The notes: generated by a model from the sequence alone, not told the origin. DNA of 28,088 bases from DAOVGU01 sp030637775 [NCBI: bacterium] (GCA_030637775.1 DAOWFY010000140.1:1-28088), one strand, 5' to 3'. Shown: positions 1-8,664, counted from the first letter of the stretch. Program-made: numbers and translations.

Positions 1-1
1 A

Positions 2-862
2 AGGATACCCTTTATATTAAATGTGCAGGACCTTTTTCCTCAAAACGCCATTGACTTAGGAATTCTTAAAAATCGTTTGCTCATCCGTTTTTTTAAGGGC
101 TTAGAGCGGTTCTCCTATAAAAGAGCTAATCATATCACTGTCCATTCCCCGGGAAACCAAAAATATGTTATAGAAAATGGTGTCATTTCTGATAAGGTAA
201 CAGTATTACCTAATTGGGTAGATACGGATTTTATTAGACCCGGGGAACGAATAAACAATTTCCGCAAGGAACACAATTTAGGAGATAAATTCGTTATTTC
301 CTTTGCCGGGATACTTGGATATTCACAGGATTTGGATGTTATCCTGAAGTCAGCTAAACATCTCCAACAATATAAGGAGATACTTTTTCTTATAGTAGGC
401 AATGGAACAAAAAAAATAGATTTAGAAAAGGAGGTAAAGATACAAGCGCTTACGAATATTAAACTCCTACCTATGCAACCTAGGGACCGCTACCCTTCAA
501 TTTTACGTGCTTCCGACATCTCTTTGGCTACTTTACGGAAAGAGGTGATTACGCCGACAGTCCCCTCAAAGATTCTTAGCATTATGGCGTCAGGCCGCCC
601 GGTTATTATCTGTATGAACTTAAATGGTGATGCACCACGAATTATTAACGAGGCACGATGTGGCTATGCTCTCCCGCCAGAAGATTCGCAAAAATTAACC
701 GAAGCCATCTTAAAACTATACCATTCACCTGAATTGCGAGAAGAGTTCGGCCGTAATGGAAGAGACTATTGCCAGCACCATTTCTCCTTGGATAAATCTG
801 CTGAAAGATATGTAAATTTAATAAGAAAGATAATGATATTCGATAAAGTGATAAAAAAATAA
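2..862 (+). CDS. Glycosyltransferase family 4, WbuB-like, 5' end cut by the window
   Basis: Transfers a sugar from a nucleotide donor to a lipid-linked glycan at the cytoplasmic face. The frame is open from base 2 with no stop, and the residues before the GTG at 23 (RIPFILN) join directly onto VQDLFPQNAIDLG, a typical WbuB-like GT4 segment. The gene therefore starts upstream of the window and roughly a hundred or more N-terminal residues are missing. The visible 286 residues hold the second Rossmann domain (FVISFAGILGYSQDLDVIL) and the donor-binding stretch with PSKILSIMASGRPVI. In enterobacterial O-antigen loci WbuB follows fnlABC and is an L-FucNAc transferase; an FnlC-like epimerase lies three genes downstream here, which supports a similar HexNAc donor, as inference. 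Donor and linkage cannot be read from the sequence. Confidence 0.85.
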   Translation, partial: RIPFILNVQDLFPQNAIDLGILKNRLLIRFFKGLERFSYKRANHITVHSPGNQKYVIENGVISDKVTVLPNWVDTDFIRPGERINNFRKEHNLGDKFVISFAGILGYSQDLDVILKSAKHLQQYKEILFLIVGNGTKKIDLEKEVKIQALTNIKLLPMQPRDRYPSILRASDISLATLRKEVITPTVPSKILSIMASGRPVIICMNLNGDAPRIINEARCGYALPPEDSQKLTEAILKLYHSPELREEFGRNGRDYCQHHFSLDKSAERYVNLIRKIMIFDKVIKK

Positions 863-901
863 TCCATAATGTACATAAAACTTAGCAAAAGGCAAATTTC
901 T

Positions 902-930
902 TTGATAGAGTATCAAGAAAAAAGTATAAT
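902..930 (+). promoter_or_regulatory. Near-consensus sigma70-type promoter
   Basis: TTGATA (902-907), a 17-base spacer, then TATAAT (925-930). The -35 box is one arm of the small palindrome TTGATA-GAG-TATCAA (902-916). A start site 6-7 bases after the -10 falls on the ATG at 937, so the message could be leaderless; no Shine-Dalgarno is seen. Confidence 0.5.
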
Positions 931-936
931 AAGAAG

Positions 937-1866
937 ATGAGAGTATTGGTAACTGGCGGTGCTGGATTTATAGGATCTAATGTAGTAAAATTACTGGATA
1001 GTAAAGGGTATGATATTATTGTATATGATAATTTATCTACGGGGTATGAAAAAAATTTAGCTCCTTACCCTCATGTACAATTAATAAAAGGTGACGTCAG
1101 AGATAAGGACAAATTGTGTGAGGCTGGAAGGAAATGCGAAATAATTTTTCATCTCGCAGCAAGTGTTGGTAATATAAAATCTTTAAAGAACCCCCGGGAA
1201 GATTCTGAGATCAACGTTACCGGGACACTCAATGTATTGGAATGTGCATCTAAAAATAAAATAAAGAAAGTTATTTACTCTTCCTCAGCTGCACTCTTCG
1301 GTGAACCACAATACTCGCCTATTGATGAGAAACATCCTTCAGAACCTGATTCTCCATATGGGGTTAGCAAGATGGCCGGAGAGAAGCATGTGCTCTGTTT
1401 TGGGCAGATTTATGATATTAGCGTAGTTTCTCTCAGATATTTCAATGTCTACGGTACCAACCAGAGATATGACGCTTACGGAAATGTAATTCCAATTTTT
1501 GCTACGTTACTTTTAGATAGTAAATCTATTACCGTTTATGGTGATGGAAACCAAACTCGTGACTTTGTTGACGTTGAGGATGTCGCAGTAGCAAATGTGC
1601 TGACAGCAGAAAAAAAGGGACTATCAGGAAAATTCAACATTGGCTCGGGAAAATCTATTACTATCAATGAATTAGTTGATATGTTCAAACATGTTTTTCC
1701 TGCTGCAAAGGTTAACTATTCTCCTCCGCGAAGAGGGGAAGTAATTCACAGTTTAGCTAAGATTGACCTGGCAAAGCAAAATTTCGGTTATAACCCTACC
1801 AAAATCAATACCAAAAAAATAGAGAAATATATTATTTGGTTAAAAAGTGAGACTGCTAAAAAATAA
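937..1866 (+). CDS. NAD-dependent sugar-nucleotide epimerase (extended SDR, GalE/WbpP-like)
   Basis: Predicted to interconvert nucleotide sugars, most likely as a 4-epimerase of a UDP-hexose or UDP-HexNAc, in the cytosol. The 309-residue protein starts with the Rossmann motif GGAGFIG, has the active-site serine region YSSSAALFGEP and the catalytic YGVSK (YxxxK), followed by RYFNVYG and YGDGNQTRDFVDVEDVA, all typical of extended SDR epimerases. The length is normal. It ends on the base where the next gene starts (TAATG), so the two are translationally coupled. A promoter-like sequence lies directly upstream. Substrate is not determined: a UDP-glucuronate or UDP-GlcNAc epimerase would look similar. 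Confidence 0.85.
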   Translation: MRVLVTGGAGFIGSNVVKLLDSKGYDIIVYDNLSTGYEKNLAPYPHVQLIKGDVRDKDKLCEAGRKCEIIFHLAASVGNIKSLKNPREDSEINVTGTLNVLECASKNKIKKVIYSSSAALFGEPQYSPIDEKHPSEPDSPYGVSKMAGEKHVLCFGQIYDISVVSLRYFNVYGTNQRYDAYGNVIPIFATLLLDSKSITVYGDGNQTRDFVDVEDVAVANVLTAEKKGLSGKFNIGSGKSITINELVDMFKHVFPAAKVNYSPPRRGEVIHSLAKIDLAKQNFGYNPTKINTKKIEKYIIWLKSETAKK

Positions 1867-2750
1867 TGAAAGTTTTAATATTGGGCGGGTCTGGGATGCT
1901 TGGGCATAAGATGTATGAGGTGCTTGCTGAAGATTTTGATACCTGGGTTACTTTTCGTCAAGAACCTATAACTTTTTATCGCTATGGCATATTTGATAGA
2001 AATAAAATTATCTATCCTGTAGACGCATTTAATCTTGCTTCAGTTAAAGATGCCATAGAAAAAGTTAAACCGGATGTGGTGATTAACTGTATTGGCATTA
2101 TCAAACAGATTAAAGAGGCAAAAGAGCCTCTTATCAGTATTGAAATAAATTCTCTTTTCCCTCATAGATTGTATAAGTATTGTTCAGCGATGGGAATTGA
2201 GGTAATTCACATAAGTACCGATTGCGTCTTTTCTGGTAAAAAGGGAATGTACAAAGAAGGTAATTTCTCCGATGCAGAAGACCTCTATGGAAGGACAAAG
2301 TATCTGGGCGAAATTCAGGGGAAGGGAGCTTTGACCGTTCGCACCTCAATTATCGGAAGAGAGCTGAAAACTACTAATGGGCTTTTAGAATGGCTCTTTA
2401 GCCAGGAGGGAAGAACCATCAAGGGGTATAAAAATGTTATCTTTGCAGGTTATACCGCTATTGGATTTGCTAAAATTATTGCCAGATGCATCAAGGAATT
2501 TACATTCTTAGAGGGAATATACCATATCGCCTCCAACCCAATCAGTAAGTTTGACTTGTTGATGAAATTTAAAAGAGCATTAAATCTTAATATTGAGATT
2601 GAGCCTTCTGAAGCTGAAAGAATTGATAGGAGCCTTGATAATACAAAATTTGTGCAAGCTACACACTACCAGGTTCCCAATTGGGATGAACTTGTGGAAG
2701 AATTTGCTTTGAAAGAATATAGCAAATATAAAAATTGGAGAAAATTATGA
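1866..2750 (+). CDS. RmlD-like SDR sugar-nucleotide reductase
   Basis: Probably reduces a 4-keto nucleotide sugar. The 294 residues start with GGSGMLGHKMYEVL (NAD(P)-binding), contain STDCVFSG and the catalytic YGRTK (YxxxK), and have the RmlD_sub_bind layout and length of dTDP-4-dehydrorhamnose reductase relatives. It overlaps the following 2-epimerase gene by ATGA. An RmlD-like reductase next to an FnlC/CapG-like 2-epimerase is the arrangement known for UDP-L-FucNAc and UDP-L-QuiNAc synthesis (FnlB-FnlC, WbvR-WbvD), so I favour a UDP-linked substrate over dTDP-rhamnose. No rmlA, rmlB or rmlC is in the window. The matching 4,6-dehydratase (FnlA/WbvB) is also not visible and may lie upstream. 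Confidence 0.78.
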   Translation: MKVLILGGSGMLGHKMYEVLAEDFDTWVTFRQEPITFYRYGIFDRNKIIYPVDAFNLASVKDAIEKVKPDVVINCIGIIKQIKEAKEPLISIEINSLFPHRLYKYCSAMGIEVIHISTDCVFSGKKGMYKEGNFSDAEDLYGRTKYLGEIQGKGALTVRTSIIGRELKTTNGLLEWLFSQEGRTIKGYKNVIFAGYTAIGFAKIIARCIKEFTFLEGIYHIASNPISKFDLLMKFKRALNLNIEIEPSEAERIDRSLDNTKFVQATHYQVPNWDELVEEFALKEYSKYKNWRKL

Positions 2751-3832
2751 AAGTAATGACTATTCTCGGGACAAGACCTGAAATAATCAGGCTGAGCCTT
2801 ATTATAAAAAGGTTGGATGAAGTTAGGATAAAAAATATCGTTGTCTATACCGGTCAGAATTATCACCCCCGACTTTCTACAATCTTTTTTAAAGAACTGA
2901 AAATAAGAAAGCCTGATATCTACCTTAATGTAAAGGAAAAAAGAGTAGGGAGTCAGATAGCCAGGATAATTGAAAGAAGCGAAGAGGTTCTTCTAAAAGA
3001 GAAACCTGACTTACTTCTGGTATTAGGGGATACCAACAGCGGACTTTCCTCAATTGCTGCTACCAGACATTTCATTCCTATTTTGCATATGGAGGCGGGC
3101 AACCGATGTTTCGATTGGCGCGTTCCGGAAGAGAAAAATCGCAAAATCATAGACCATATTAGTGACTGGTTATTCCCTTATACCGCCAACTCACGGGAAA
3201 ATCTAATTCGGGAGGGTATAGCTCCCACAAAGATAATCGTCAGCGGAAACCCCATTAGCGAAATTTTAAGATACTACCAGGACAGTTTTGAAAAGAGTAA
3301 GATATTAGAAAAACTAAAACTTAAAGCAAAAAACTATTTTCTAATAACGGTACATCGGGAAGAAAATGTTGATAACCCCCTTAACCTTGAAAACGTTCTT
3401 CAGGGAATAAGATTGGTTAGCCGGAAATATAAGAAAAGGCTAATTTGGAGTGTTCATCCCAGAACTAAAAAGAAACTGGAAGAATTACCTTCTCAATCCA
3501 GAGAAATAGGTGAATTCTGCCTGCCTTTTGGATTTTATGACTTCTTAAAGTTAGAGAAAAATGCCTTAGGTGTTATTACTGATAGTGGCACTGTCCAGGA
3601 GGAATGTTCTCTTTTCCATGTGCCCACGGCAACGGTCAGGAATTCCACTGAGCGTCCTGAAACGGTAGAATGTGGCTCTAACATAGTCACCGGTACCGAG
3701 GACCCATACCGGATATTATCCTGTGTAGATATTATGATAAAATCTTCCCGAAATTGGGTTTCTCCCTATGAAGATGACTTTAATGTCTCGGAAAAGATAG
3801 TTAAATTTATAGTGAATTGTAAGCTAAGGTAA
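2747..3832 (+). CDS. Non-hydrolysing UDP-N-acetylglucosamine 2-epimerase family (WecB/FnlC-like)
   Basis: Epimerises C2 of a UDP-HexNAc sugar. I chose the ATG at 2747, which overlaps the previous stop as ATGA and has GGAG six bases upstream; a TTG at 2735 in the same frame is less likely. The 361 residues begin MTILGTRPE, the family's N-terminal motif, and contain HMEAGNRCF with RVPEEKNRKIIDHISD, VSGNPISEIL, TVHREENVDN, and near the end TDSGTVQEEC and ERPET. The HMEAGNRCF signature is the form seen in FnlC/CapG-type enzymes acting on 6-deoxy-HexNAc as well as in some WecB relatives. With the RmlD-like gene before it, UDP-L-FucNAc or UDP-L-QuiNAc is a reasonable guess. Confidence 0.87.
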   Translation: MKVMTILGTRPEIIRLSLIIKRLDEVRIKNIVVYTGQNYHPRLSTIFFKELKIRKPDIYLNVKEKRVGSQIARIIERSEEVLLKEKPDLLLVLGDTNSGLSSIAATRHFIPILHMEAGNRCFDWRVPEEKNRKIIDHISDWLFPYTANSRENLIREGIAPTKIIVSGNPISEILRYYQDSFEKSKILEKLKLKAKNYFLITVHREENVDNPLNLENVLQGIRLVSRKYKKRLIWSVHPRTKKKLEELPSQSREIGEFCLPFGFYDFLKLEKNALGVITDSGTVQEECSLFHVPTATVRNSTERPETVECGSNIVTGTEDPYRILSCVDIMIKSSRNWVSPYEDDFNVSEKIVKFIVNCKLR

Positions 3833-3855
3833 GAAGACGTTAATTAGACATTAGC

Positions 3856-5196
3856 ATGAATACTAAATTCAGGAAAATAACTTTTATTATTGTTGACATT
3901 GTCCTGGTTAATGTTGCTCTTCTCCTGGCGACTTTGATTAGATGTAAGGGGCATTTCCTGCCTTTACCGATAGAGAAGATAATAGGGATTCATCTGATTT
4001 CTACCTTTATCTGGCTTATTTCTTTTTATCTTTGTGGATTATACAATTATGCCAGATATTCTTTTTTCTATATTTTCTGGGCAGTTCTTTTAGGTTGGGT
4101 GGGAATTATTGTAACCGTATTTTTTGTGCGTGAGTATATCTTTTCTCGGGGAGTAATTATATGCTCCTTGCCCCTGAATCTTCTATTTATTGGGGGGTGG
4201 CGAGGCAGCATCAGAAGAATTCAGCAATTAAGACAACGGAAGAAAAAAGGTAAAATTAGAACATTGATTGTAGGTACCGGGGCTGAAGCAAAAAATATTC
4301 TTGATGAGTTGCAAAAGTCTCCATTGAATTATGAAATTGTCGGTCTCCTTGGTGAGAGAACCAAGGATAAGAATATTTACGGTCTGCCTGTTTTGGGCAG
4401 AGAAAAAGATGTTCTCATGATTATCAAAGAGGAAAGAATAGAGGAAGTCATTCTTGCCCTTCCTTCTTTGGATATGGAAATCTGGAATCTCGTTAGCCGG
4501 TGCAATGAACTGGATATAAGAATTAAAGCGGTATTAGAGCTATACGATAGACTGGTGGGCAAGGTAAAGATTGATTATGTGGAGGGAATTCCTTTGTTTG
4601 AAATCGGTCAAGGACCTTTTCCCAATCCCTATCAATTGGTAAAGAGAGCAATAGATGTTGTTATTTCTCTTGTAGGGCTCCTGTTGCTTTCTCCGCTAAT
4701 CTTGATTATTTCCCTTTTGATAAAGTTGACCTCTCCCGGCTCAGTCTTTTATCGCCAGGAAAGGGTGGGTTTAGATAGAAAGCACTTCACACTTTACAAA
4801 TTTCGCTCGATGGTTATGGATGCAGAGAAGGATACCGGGCCTATCTGGGCAAGGGAAAAGGATGGTCGGGTTACCCGGATAGGAAGGATGTTGCGTCGGA
4901 GAAGCCTGGATGAAATTCCCCAGTTATGGAATATCTTAAAAGGTGAAATGAGTCTGATTGGTCCCCGGCCGGAGAGAAGATTTTTTATAGAAAAACATGG
5001 GGAATTACAGGGTAAAAGGCTCAATGTCAGACCAGGCATTACAGGCTTAGCTCAGATAAATGGCCGCTATAATCTCACTCCCCGCCAGAAGGCAAAATAT
5101 GATTATCTCTATCTAAAGAGCCAATCCTTTATCTTAGACCTGAAGATTCTCTTTAAGACAATATGGATAGTCTTGCGAGGGTATGGAGTTAGATAG
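3856..5196 (+). CDS. Undecaprenyl-phosphate sugar phosphotransferase (WbaP/WcaJ-like initiating enzyme)
   Basis: Starts repeat-unit synthesis by moving a sugar-1-phosphate onto undecaprenyl phosphate at the inner membrane. The 446 residues have the usual three parts: four hydrophobic segments in the first ~115 residues, a CoA-binding-like Rossmann domain from about residue 130 (LIVGTGAEAKNILDEL), and a C-terminal bacterial sugar transferase domain. The last has a hydrophobic re-entrant helix (AIDVVISLVGLLLLSPLIL), FYRQERVGLD, YKFRSM, the Asp-Glu catalytic pair in RSLDEIPQLWNILKGEMS, IGPRPE and RPGITGLAQINGR. Length and motifs are complete, so it should be active. A second, small PglC-like initiating enzyme lies at 13756, so this locus may contain two assembly pathways or be a composite. 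Confidence 0.92.
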   Translation: MNTKFRKITFIIVDIVLVNVALLLATLIRCKGHFLPLPIEKIIGIHLISTFIWLISFYLCGLYNYARYSFFYIFWAVLLGWVGIIVTVFFVREYIFSRGVIICSLPLNLLFIGGWRGSIRRIQQLRQRKKKGKIRTLIVGTGAEAKNILDELQKSPLNYEIVGLLGERTKDKNIYGLPVLGREKDVLMIIKEERIEEVILALPSLDMEIWNLVSRCNELDIRIKAVLELYDRLVGKVKIDYVEGIPLFEIGQGPFPNPYQLVKRAIDVVISLVGLLLLSPLILIISLLIKLTSPGSVFYRQERVGLDRKHFTLYKFRSMVMDAEKDTGPIWAREKDGRVTRIGRMLRRRSLDEIPQLWNILKGEMSLIGPRPERRFFIEKHGELQGKRLNVRPGITGLAQINGRYNLTPRQKAKYDYLYLKSQSFILDLKILFKTIWIVLRGYGVR

Positions 5197-5331
5197 AGAG
5201 GTCATCACGAATAGGATTCTGTGGCAAGTGCCATCCTGCCAAAGCCAGTCTATCGCAGAGCAATTAATTGGCTCAGGCAATAAAGTATAAAAATCCTTGA
5301 CTTTCTACCCAGTATGTGTTAAGTTATAACG

Positions 5332-5358
5332 AACTTATTACATTAATTGTAATAAGTT
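5332..5358. promoter_or_regulatory. Perfect 11-bp inverted repeat, probable operator of the AAA+ ATPase gene
   Basis: The arms AACTTATTACA (5332-5342) and TGTAATAAGTT (5348-5358) are exact reverse complements with a 5-base spacer. The site ends ten bases before the ATG at 5369 and lies just after candidate promoter elements (TTGACT 5297-5302; TATAAC 5325-5330), a position that would let a bound dimer block transcription. It lacks the GC stem and T-run of a terminator. Confidence 0.5.
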
Positions 5359-5368
5359 AGGGGATAAT

Positions 5369-6709
5369 ATGTTTAGCCGAAGGATTATTAATTATTTGAT
5401 TGACTGGAAGGATAGAGAAACTAGGAAACCTTTAATTCTCCGAGGAGCGAGGCAGGTTGGAAAGACATCGGCTGTTTTGATGTTTGCCCGGAAATATTTT
5501 AAAAATGTAGTTTATTTGAATCTGGAAAAATCTGAACATTCAACTCTTTTTAGAGAAGAACTTTCCCTGGAAGACTTTGAGAAGATTATTCAAATTAAGT
5601 TCCATCAAAGAATTATTCCCGGAGAAACATTGATTTTTATCGATGAGATTCAAAATTCCCCTTCCTTAATTAAACTTTTAAGGTTTTTCTATGAGGAGAG
5701 GCCAGATATTCACGTTATTGGAGCAGGCTCTTTACTTCAGGCAAAGATTGAAAGAGAAGGACTATCCTTGCCTGTAGGGAGGGTAGAGTATGCATACCTT
5801 TATCCTCTGGATTTTTTTGAATATTTAGAGGCGAAGAAAGAAACTGAACTTTTACATTTTTTAAGAAATGTCTCTGTACGGGAACACATTCCTCAAGGTA
5901 TTCATGAGCTTGCTTTAAAACTTTTTTACGAGTATACAATGGTTGGGGGGATGCCGGAGATAGTAAAACTATTTTTAGAAAAAAAGAGCCTTGAAGAACT
6001 TAAGAATATCTATTCATCCCTTTTTACCGGTTATGCTGAAGATGTTTACAAATATTCCTCTTTAGCCAACGCCAAATATTTAACCTACGTTATTGAAAAA
6101 GGACCTCTTTTTGCCGGGACCAATATTACTTATGAAAAATTTGGGGGTTCAAACTTTAGAAGCAGAGAAATGGGGGCGACGTTTGATATCTTAGAAAAGG
6201 TAATGCTTCTTTATCAGGTTCAAGCAACAAAATCCAGAGAACTTCCTTTAATCCCACAGAGAAAAAGGCCTAAAAAACTTTTATTTTTAGATGTCGGTTT
6301 AGTAAACTATCAAATGGGAATTCAAGAAGACTTTTTAAATCTTGGTGACCTTGATGATTTTTATAGAGGGAGAATTGCTGAACAGGTAGTTGGGCAGAAT
6401 ATTTTAGCTCAGTTTATAGATTCCTCTCCACGAGTTTTTTATTGGGCAAGGGAAAAGCCCAAAGGATCTGCCGAGGTTGATTTTTGTTTAAATAAAAAGG
6501 GGAGGATTTTAGGAATAGAAGCAAAATCGGGAAGGTCCAAAAAATTAAAATCCCTTTTTAGTTTTGGCAGTTTGGTAAAAGATAATCACCTTGTTCGGGT
6601 ATATAGCGGAGAGTTAAGAAGAGAGAGGGTTAAAATTAATGATAAAGGTTTTAGTTTAATTTCCCTTCCTTTCTATTTAGTGCCGCGAATTTTAGAGGAG
6701 TTTGGTTGA
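5369..6709 (+). CDS. AAA+ ATPase with DUF4143 domain
   Basis: A family of AAA_14 plus DUF4143 proteins whose biological role is unsettled; they are common as scattered accessory genes. The 446 residues show a Walker A GARQVGKT at 26-33, a Walker B LIFIDE at 88-93 followed by IQNS, the sensor-like GAGSLL, and a C-terminal DUF4143 region ending in a PD-(D/E)xK-like core (AEVDFCLN and IEAK, about residues 369-386). That core suggests nuclease ancestry. The length is typical. It has AGGGG five bases before the ATG, its own palindromic operator, and lies between sugar transferase and glycosyltransferase genes with which it shares no obvious function. A 13-base direct repeat brackets it, so it is probably an inserted module. 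Confidence 0.88.
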   Translation: MFSRRIINYLIDWKDRETRKPLILRGARQVGKTSAVLMFARKYFKNVVYLNLEKSEHSTLFREELSLEDFEKIIQIKFHQRIIPGETLIFIDEIQNSPSLIKLLRFFYEERPDIHVIGAGSLLQAKIEREGLSLPVGRVEYAYLYPLDFFEYLEAKKETELLHFLRNVSVREHIPQGIHELALKLFYEYTMVGGMPEIVKLFLEKKSLEELKNIYSSLFTGYAEDVYKYSSLANAKYLTYVIEKGPLFAGTNITYEKFGGSNFRSREMGATFDILEKVMLLYQVQATKSRELPLIPQRKRPKKLLFLDVGLVNYQMGIQEDFLNLGDLDDFYRGRIAEQVVGQNILAQFIDSSPRVFYWAREKPKGSAEVDFCLNKKGRILGIEAKSGRSKKLKSLFSFGSLVKDNHLVRVYSGELRRERVKINDKGFSLISLPFYLVPRILEEFG

Positions 6710-6744
6710 AAGTTGCTCAATTCAGGCAATGAAGGAGGTTAATT

Positions 6745-8664
6745 ATTAAGCTTTTATTCTTCATCATCACCTATCTTTTCTCCGGGTTTATTCTCAGCAC
6801 CTTCTTTAAGACGATTTTAAAGAAATATAAAGAGATAATAAGTCCGGGAGAAATTTATATCCTTGGCTTTGGGTTGGGGCCAATAGTTATCTCTTTGATT
6901 CTCTGTCTTCTATTCCTATTTTTACCCAATAAAGCGAATCTATTCTATATTCTTATTGTCAGCGTTATTTTTCTCTTAATACTTTTTATTGGCAGAAAAG
7001 ATATTCTTAAGGGAAAGGAATTTTTAGAATGGCTTAAAGGAATAAGGAATATAGAGAAGGACATTGTCTTGATTGTTGCTATCGTCTCCATCGTAATGCT
7101 CTATATCTTTATCCAGGGGATTAACTTTCCGATTGTTGCCAATGATGCTTCAATCTATGCTTTTAATGGCAAGCATCTTTGCCAGGAAAGAAACCTTGCC
7201 AATTACCCAATGGTAATCAATAAAAAAACCGGAGCCTCTCTTCCAGTTCATCATCCCCCAGGACTCCCTTTGATGTATACCTGGTTCTATCTACTGCAAG
7301 GGGATACCGATTCCGATATATTACCCCGAACTGTAGCTCCAATGTATGCTTTATATCTAATCATTCTATTGTGGATTATCCTGAGAACAAGAAAAAATAA
7401 ATACTGTAGCGCCTTCGGGATTCTATTGATGGCTTTAACCCCCCTGTTTATTCAACAGTCATCCGGTAATACAGTTGATCCGGTAAGAATCTTTCTTATT
7501 TTCCTTTCTTTAATCTGCTTAGTTAGATTCATAGAATCTGAATCATTTATTCTGTTTTTGCTTACCGGTATAATTACTGGTTCTTGCATATATATACATT
7601 CGGGGAGCGTTTTAGCTGTGGCAGTGATAATCGCTCTTTATCTATTACTTTATTTCTTGTTCTCCGGGAAAAGTATTAAGAGGAGATTATTCTTTACATT
7701 TTTGCTTGTGCTTGTAATTGGAGGCGGTATATATGGGGCTAAACATACCAGATTGGGTCATACTATTGAACCCGCTTATCTTTCTCTTTCTGCCCTTAAA
7801 CCTCCTGAACCCTCGCATTTCGTAAAAATAGCCCACTTTGGCAAGAGAAGAGCTGAAATTAGCCGAGAACCGGGGAGACGGCTAAAAAGGATTTTTTACG
7901 AAAGATGTCAGGTGTTTTCAACACCAAAGTTTTTTGGTCTTTCCTACTATATTTTTTTGCTCGCTCTTTTTTATTGGATAAGGTATATTCATAAAAAAAG
8001 ATTGGACATCATTTTACTCCTGGGGGCTATTCTTTATGGAGTTCCGGTAATCTATAAGTACTGGATTAACAACCGCTATATCTTCACCATCCATCCCGTA
8101 ATCGCCTATTTTGGAGGTTTAGCAATAGGTTCAGTCTATGGCCGGCTAAGAAACAATAGGTTACGGAGGTTATGGCCGGTAGTTTTAGTTCCTTTAATTG
8201 TCATCATTGGGTGGCATGCCCCTAATTCCATGTTTAACGAAAATTATGTAAAATTTGGGCCCATTAAGAAAGTAGCAAAATATATGTTTGCCAACCAAAA
8301 GGAGAAGTTCCGCAATTCAAATGAGATTCTCCAGGCAATTGAATTTATTAACACGCAAACCCCCGGGGATTCTATTGTCTTAATGTTTAGACGTGCGGAA
8401 TACTTTTACCATAGCGAAAGGAAGGGAATCTGGTATTGTGACCAGAGACTGAAAGCGTTTTATAGGTTACGTAATACAGAAAAAGCATATCGGTATCTAT
8501 TAAATTTAGGTATAGATTACATTATGGTTGATCCCCGTTATGAGCAATGTCGCGCTTTTGAAGGGTCAGAACTTAAAAATATCCTAAAGGATGAAAAAAT
8601 GTCCAAATTAGTATACGAAAATTGGGCAATGGTCTACGAAATTAAAAATGAAACCGACATTTAA
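6745..8664 (+). CDS. GT-C (GT39/ArnT-like) membrane glycosyltransferase, probable ATT start
   Basis: An integral membrane transferase expected to use a polyprenyl-phosphate sugar on the outer face of the inner membrane. The frame is open from a stop at 6730-6732. The first ordinary start, TTG at 6874, would discard a hydrophobic helix (KLLFFIITYLFSGFILSTFF). The strong Shine-Dalgarno AAGGAGGT (6732-6739) is ideally placed for an ATT codon at 6745, giving 639 residues beginning (M)KLLFFIIT. The first large loop holds VANDASIYAFNGK and VHHPPGLPLMY, matching the acidic motif and HPP segment of GT-C enzymes; about ten hydrophobic segments follow, then a soluble C-terminal region. It overlaps the flippase gene by 17 bases. 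A frameshift joining a tiny ORF MKEVNY (6729-6749) to this frame is an alternative explanation of the missing ATG. Confidence 0.75.
   Translation: MKLLFFIITYLFSGFILSTFFKTILKKYKEIISPGEIYILGFGLGPIVISLILCLLFLFLPNKANLFYILIVSVIFLLILFIGRKDILKGKEFLEWLKGIRNIEKDIVLIVAIVSIVMLYIFIQGINFPIVANDASIYAFNGKHLCQERNLANYPMVINKKTGASLPVHHPPGLPLMYTWFYLLQGDTDSDILPRTVAPMYALYLIILLWIILRTRKNKYCSAFGILLMALTPLFIQQSSGNTVDPVRIFLIFLSLICLVRFIESESFILFLLTGIITGSCIYIHSGSVLAVAVIIALYLLLYFLFSGKSIKRRLFFTFLLVLVIGGGIYGAKHTRLGHTIEPAYLSLSALKPPEPSHFVKIAHFGKRRAEISREPGRRLKRIFYERCQVFSTPKFFGLSYYIFLLALFYWIRYIHKKRLDIILLLGAILYGVPVIYKYWINNRYIFTIHPVIAYFGGLAIGSVYGRLRNNRLRRLWPVVLVPLIVIIGWHAPNSMFNENYVKFGPIKKVAKYMFANQKEKFRNSNEILQAIEFINTQTPGDSIVLMFRRAEYFYHSERKGIWYCDQRLKAFYRLRNTEKAYRYLLNLGIDYIMVDPRYEQCRAFEGSELKNILKDEKMSKLVYENWAMVYEIKNETDI

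Larger units (their letters stand above)
5273..6734 (+). other. Putative inserted segment bounded by 13-base direct repeats
   Basis: TCAGGCAATAAAG (5273-5285) and TCAGGCAATGAAG (6722-6734) match at 12 of 13 bases and bracket the AAA+ ATPase gene with its promoter and operator. The reading of these as insertion boundaries is inference; no transposase or terminal inverted repeats are seen. Confidence 0.3.

Noticed and set aside
5222-5233. Hairpin TGGCA-AG-TGCCA after the large sugar transferase gene
   Set aside because: Short stem with no T-run, so not supported as a terminator.
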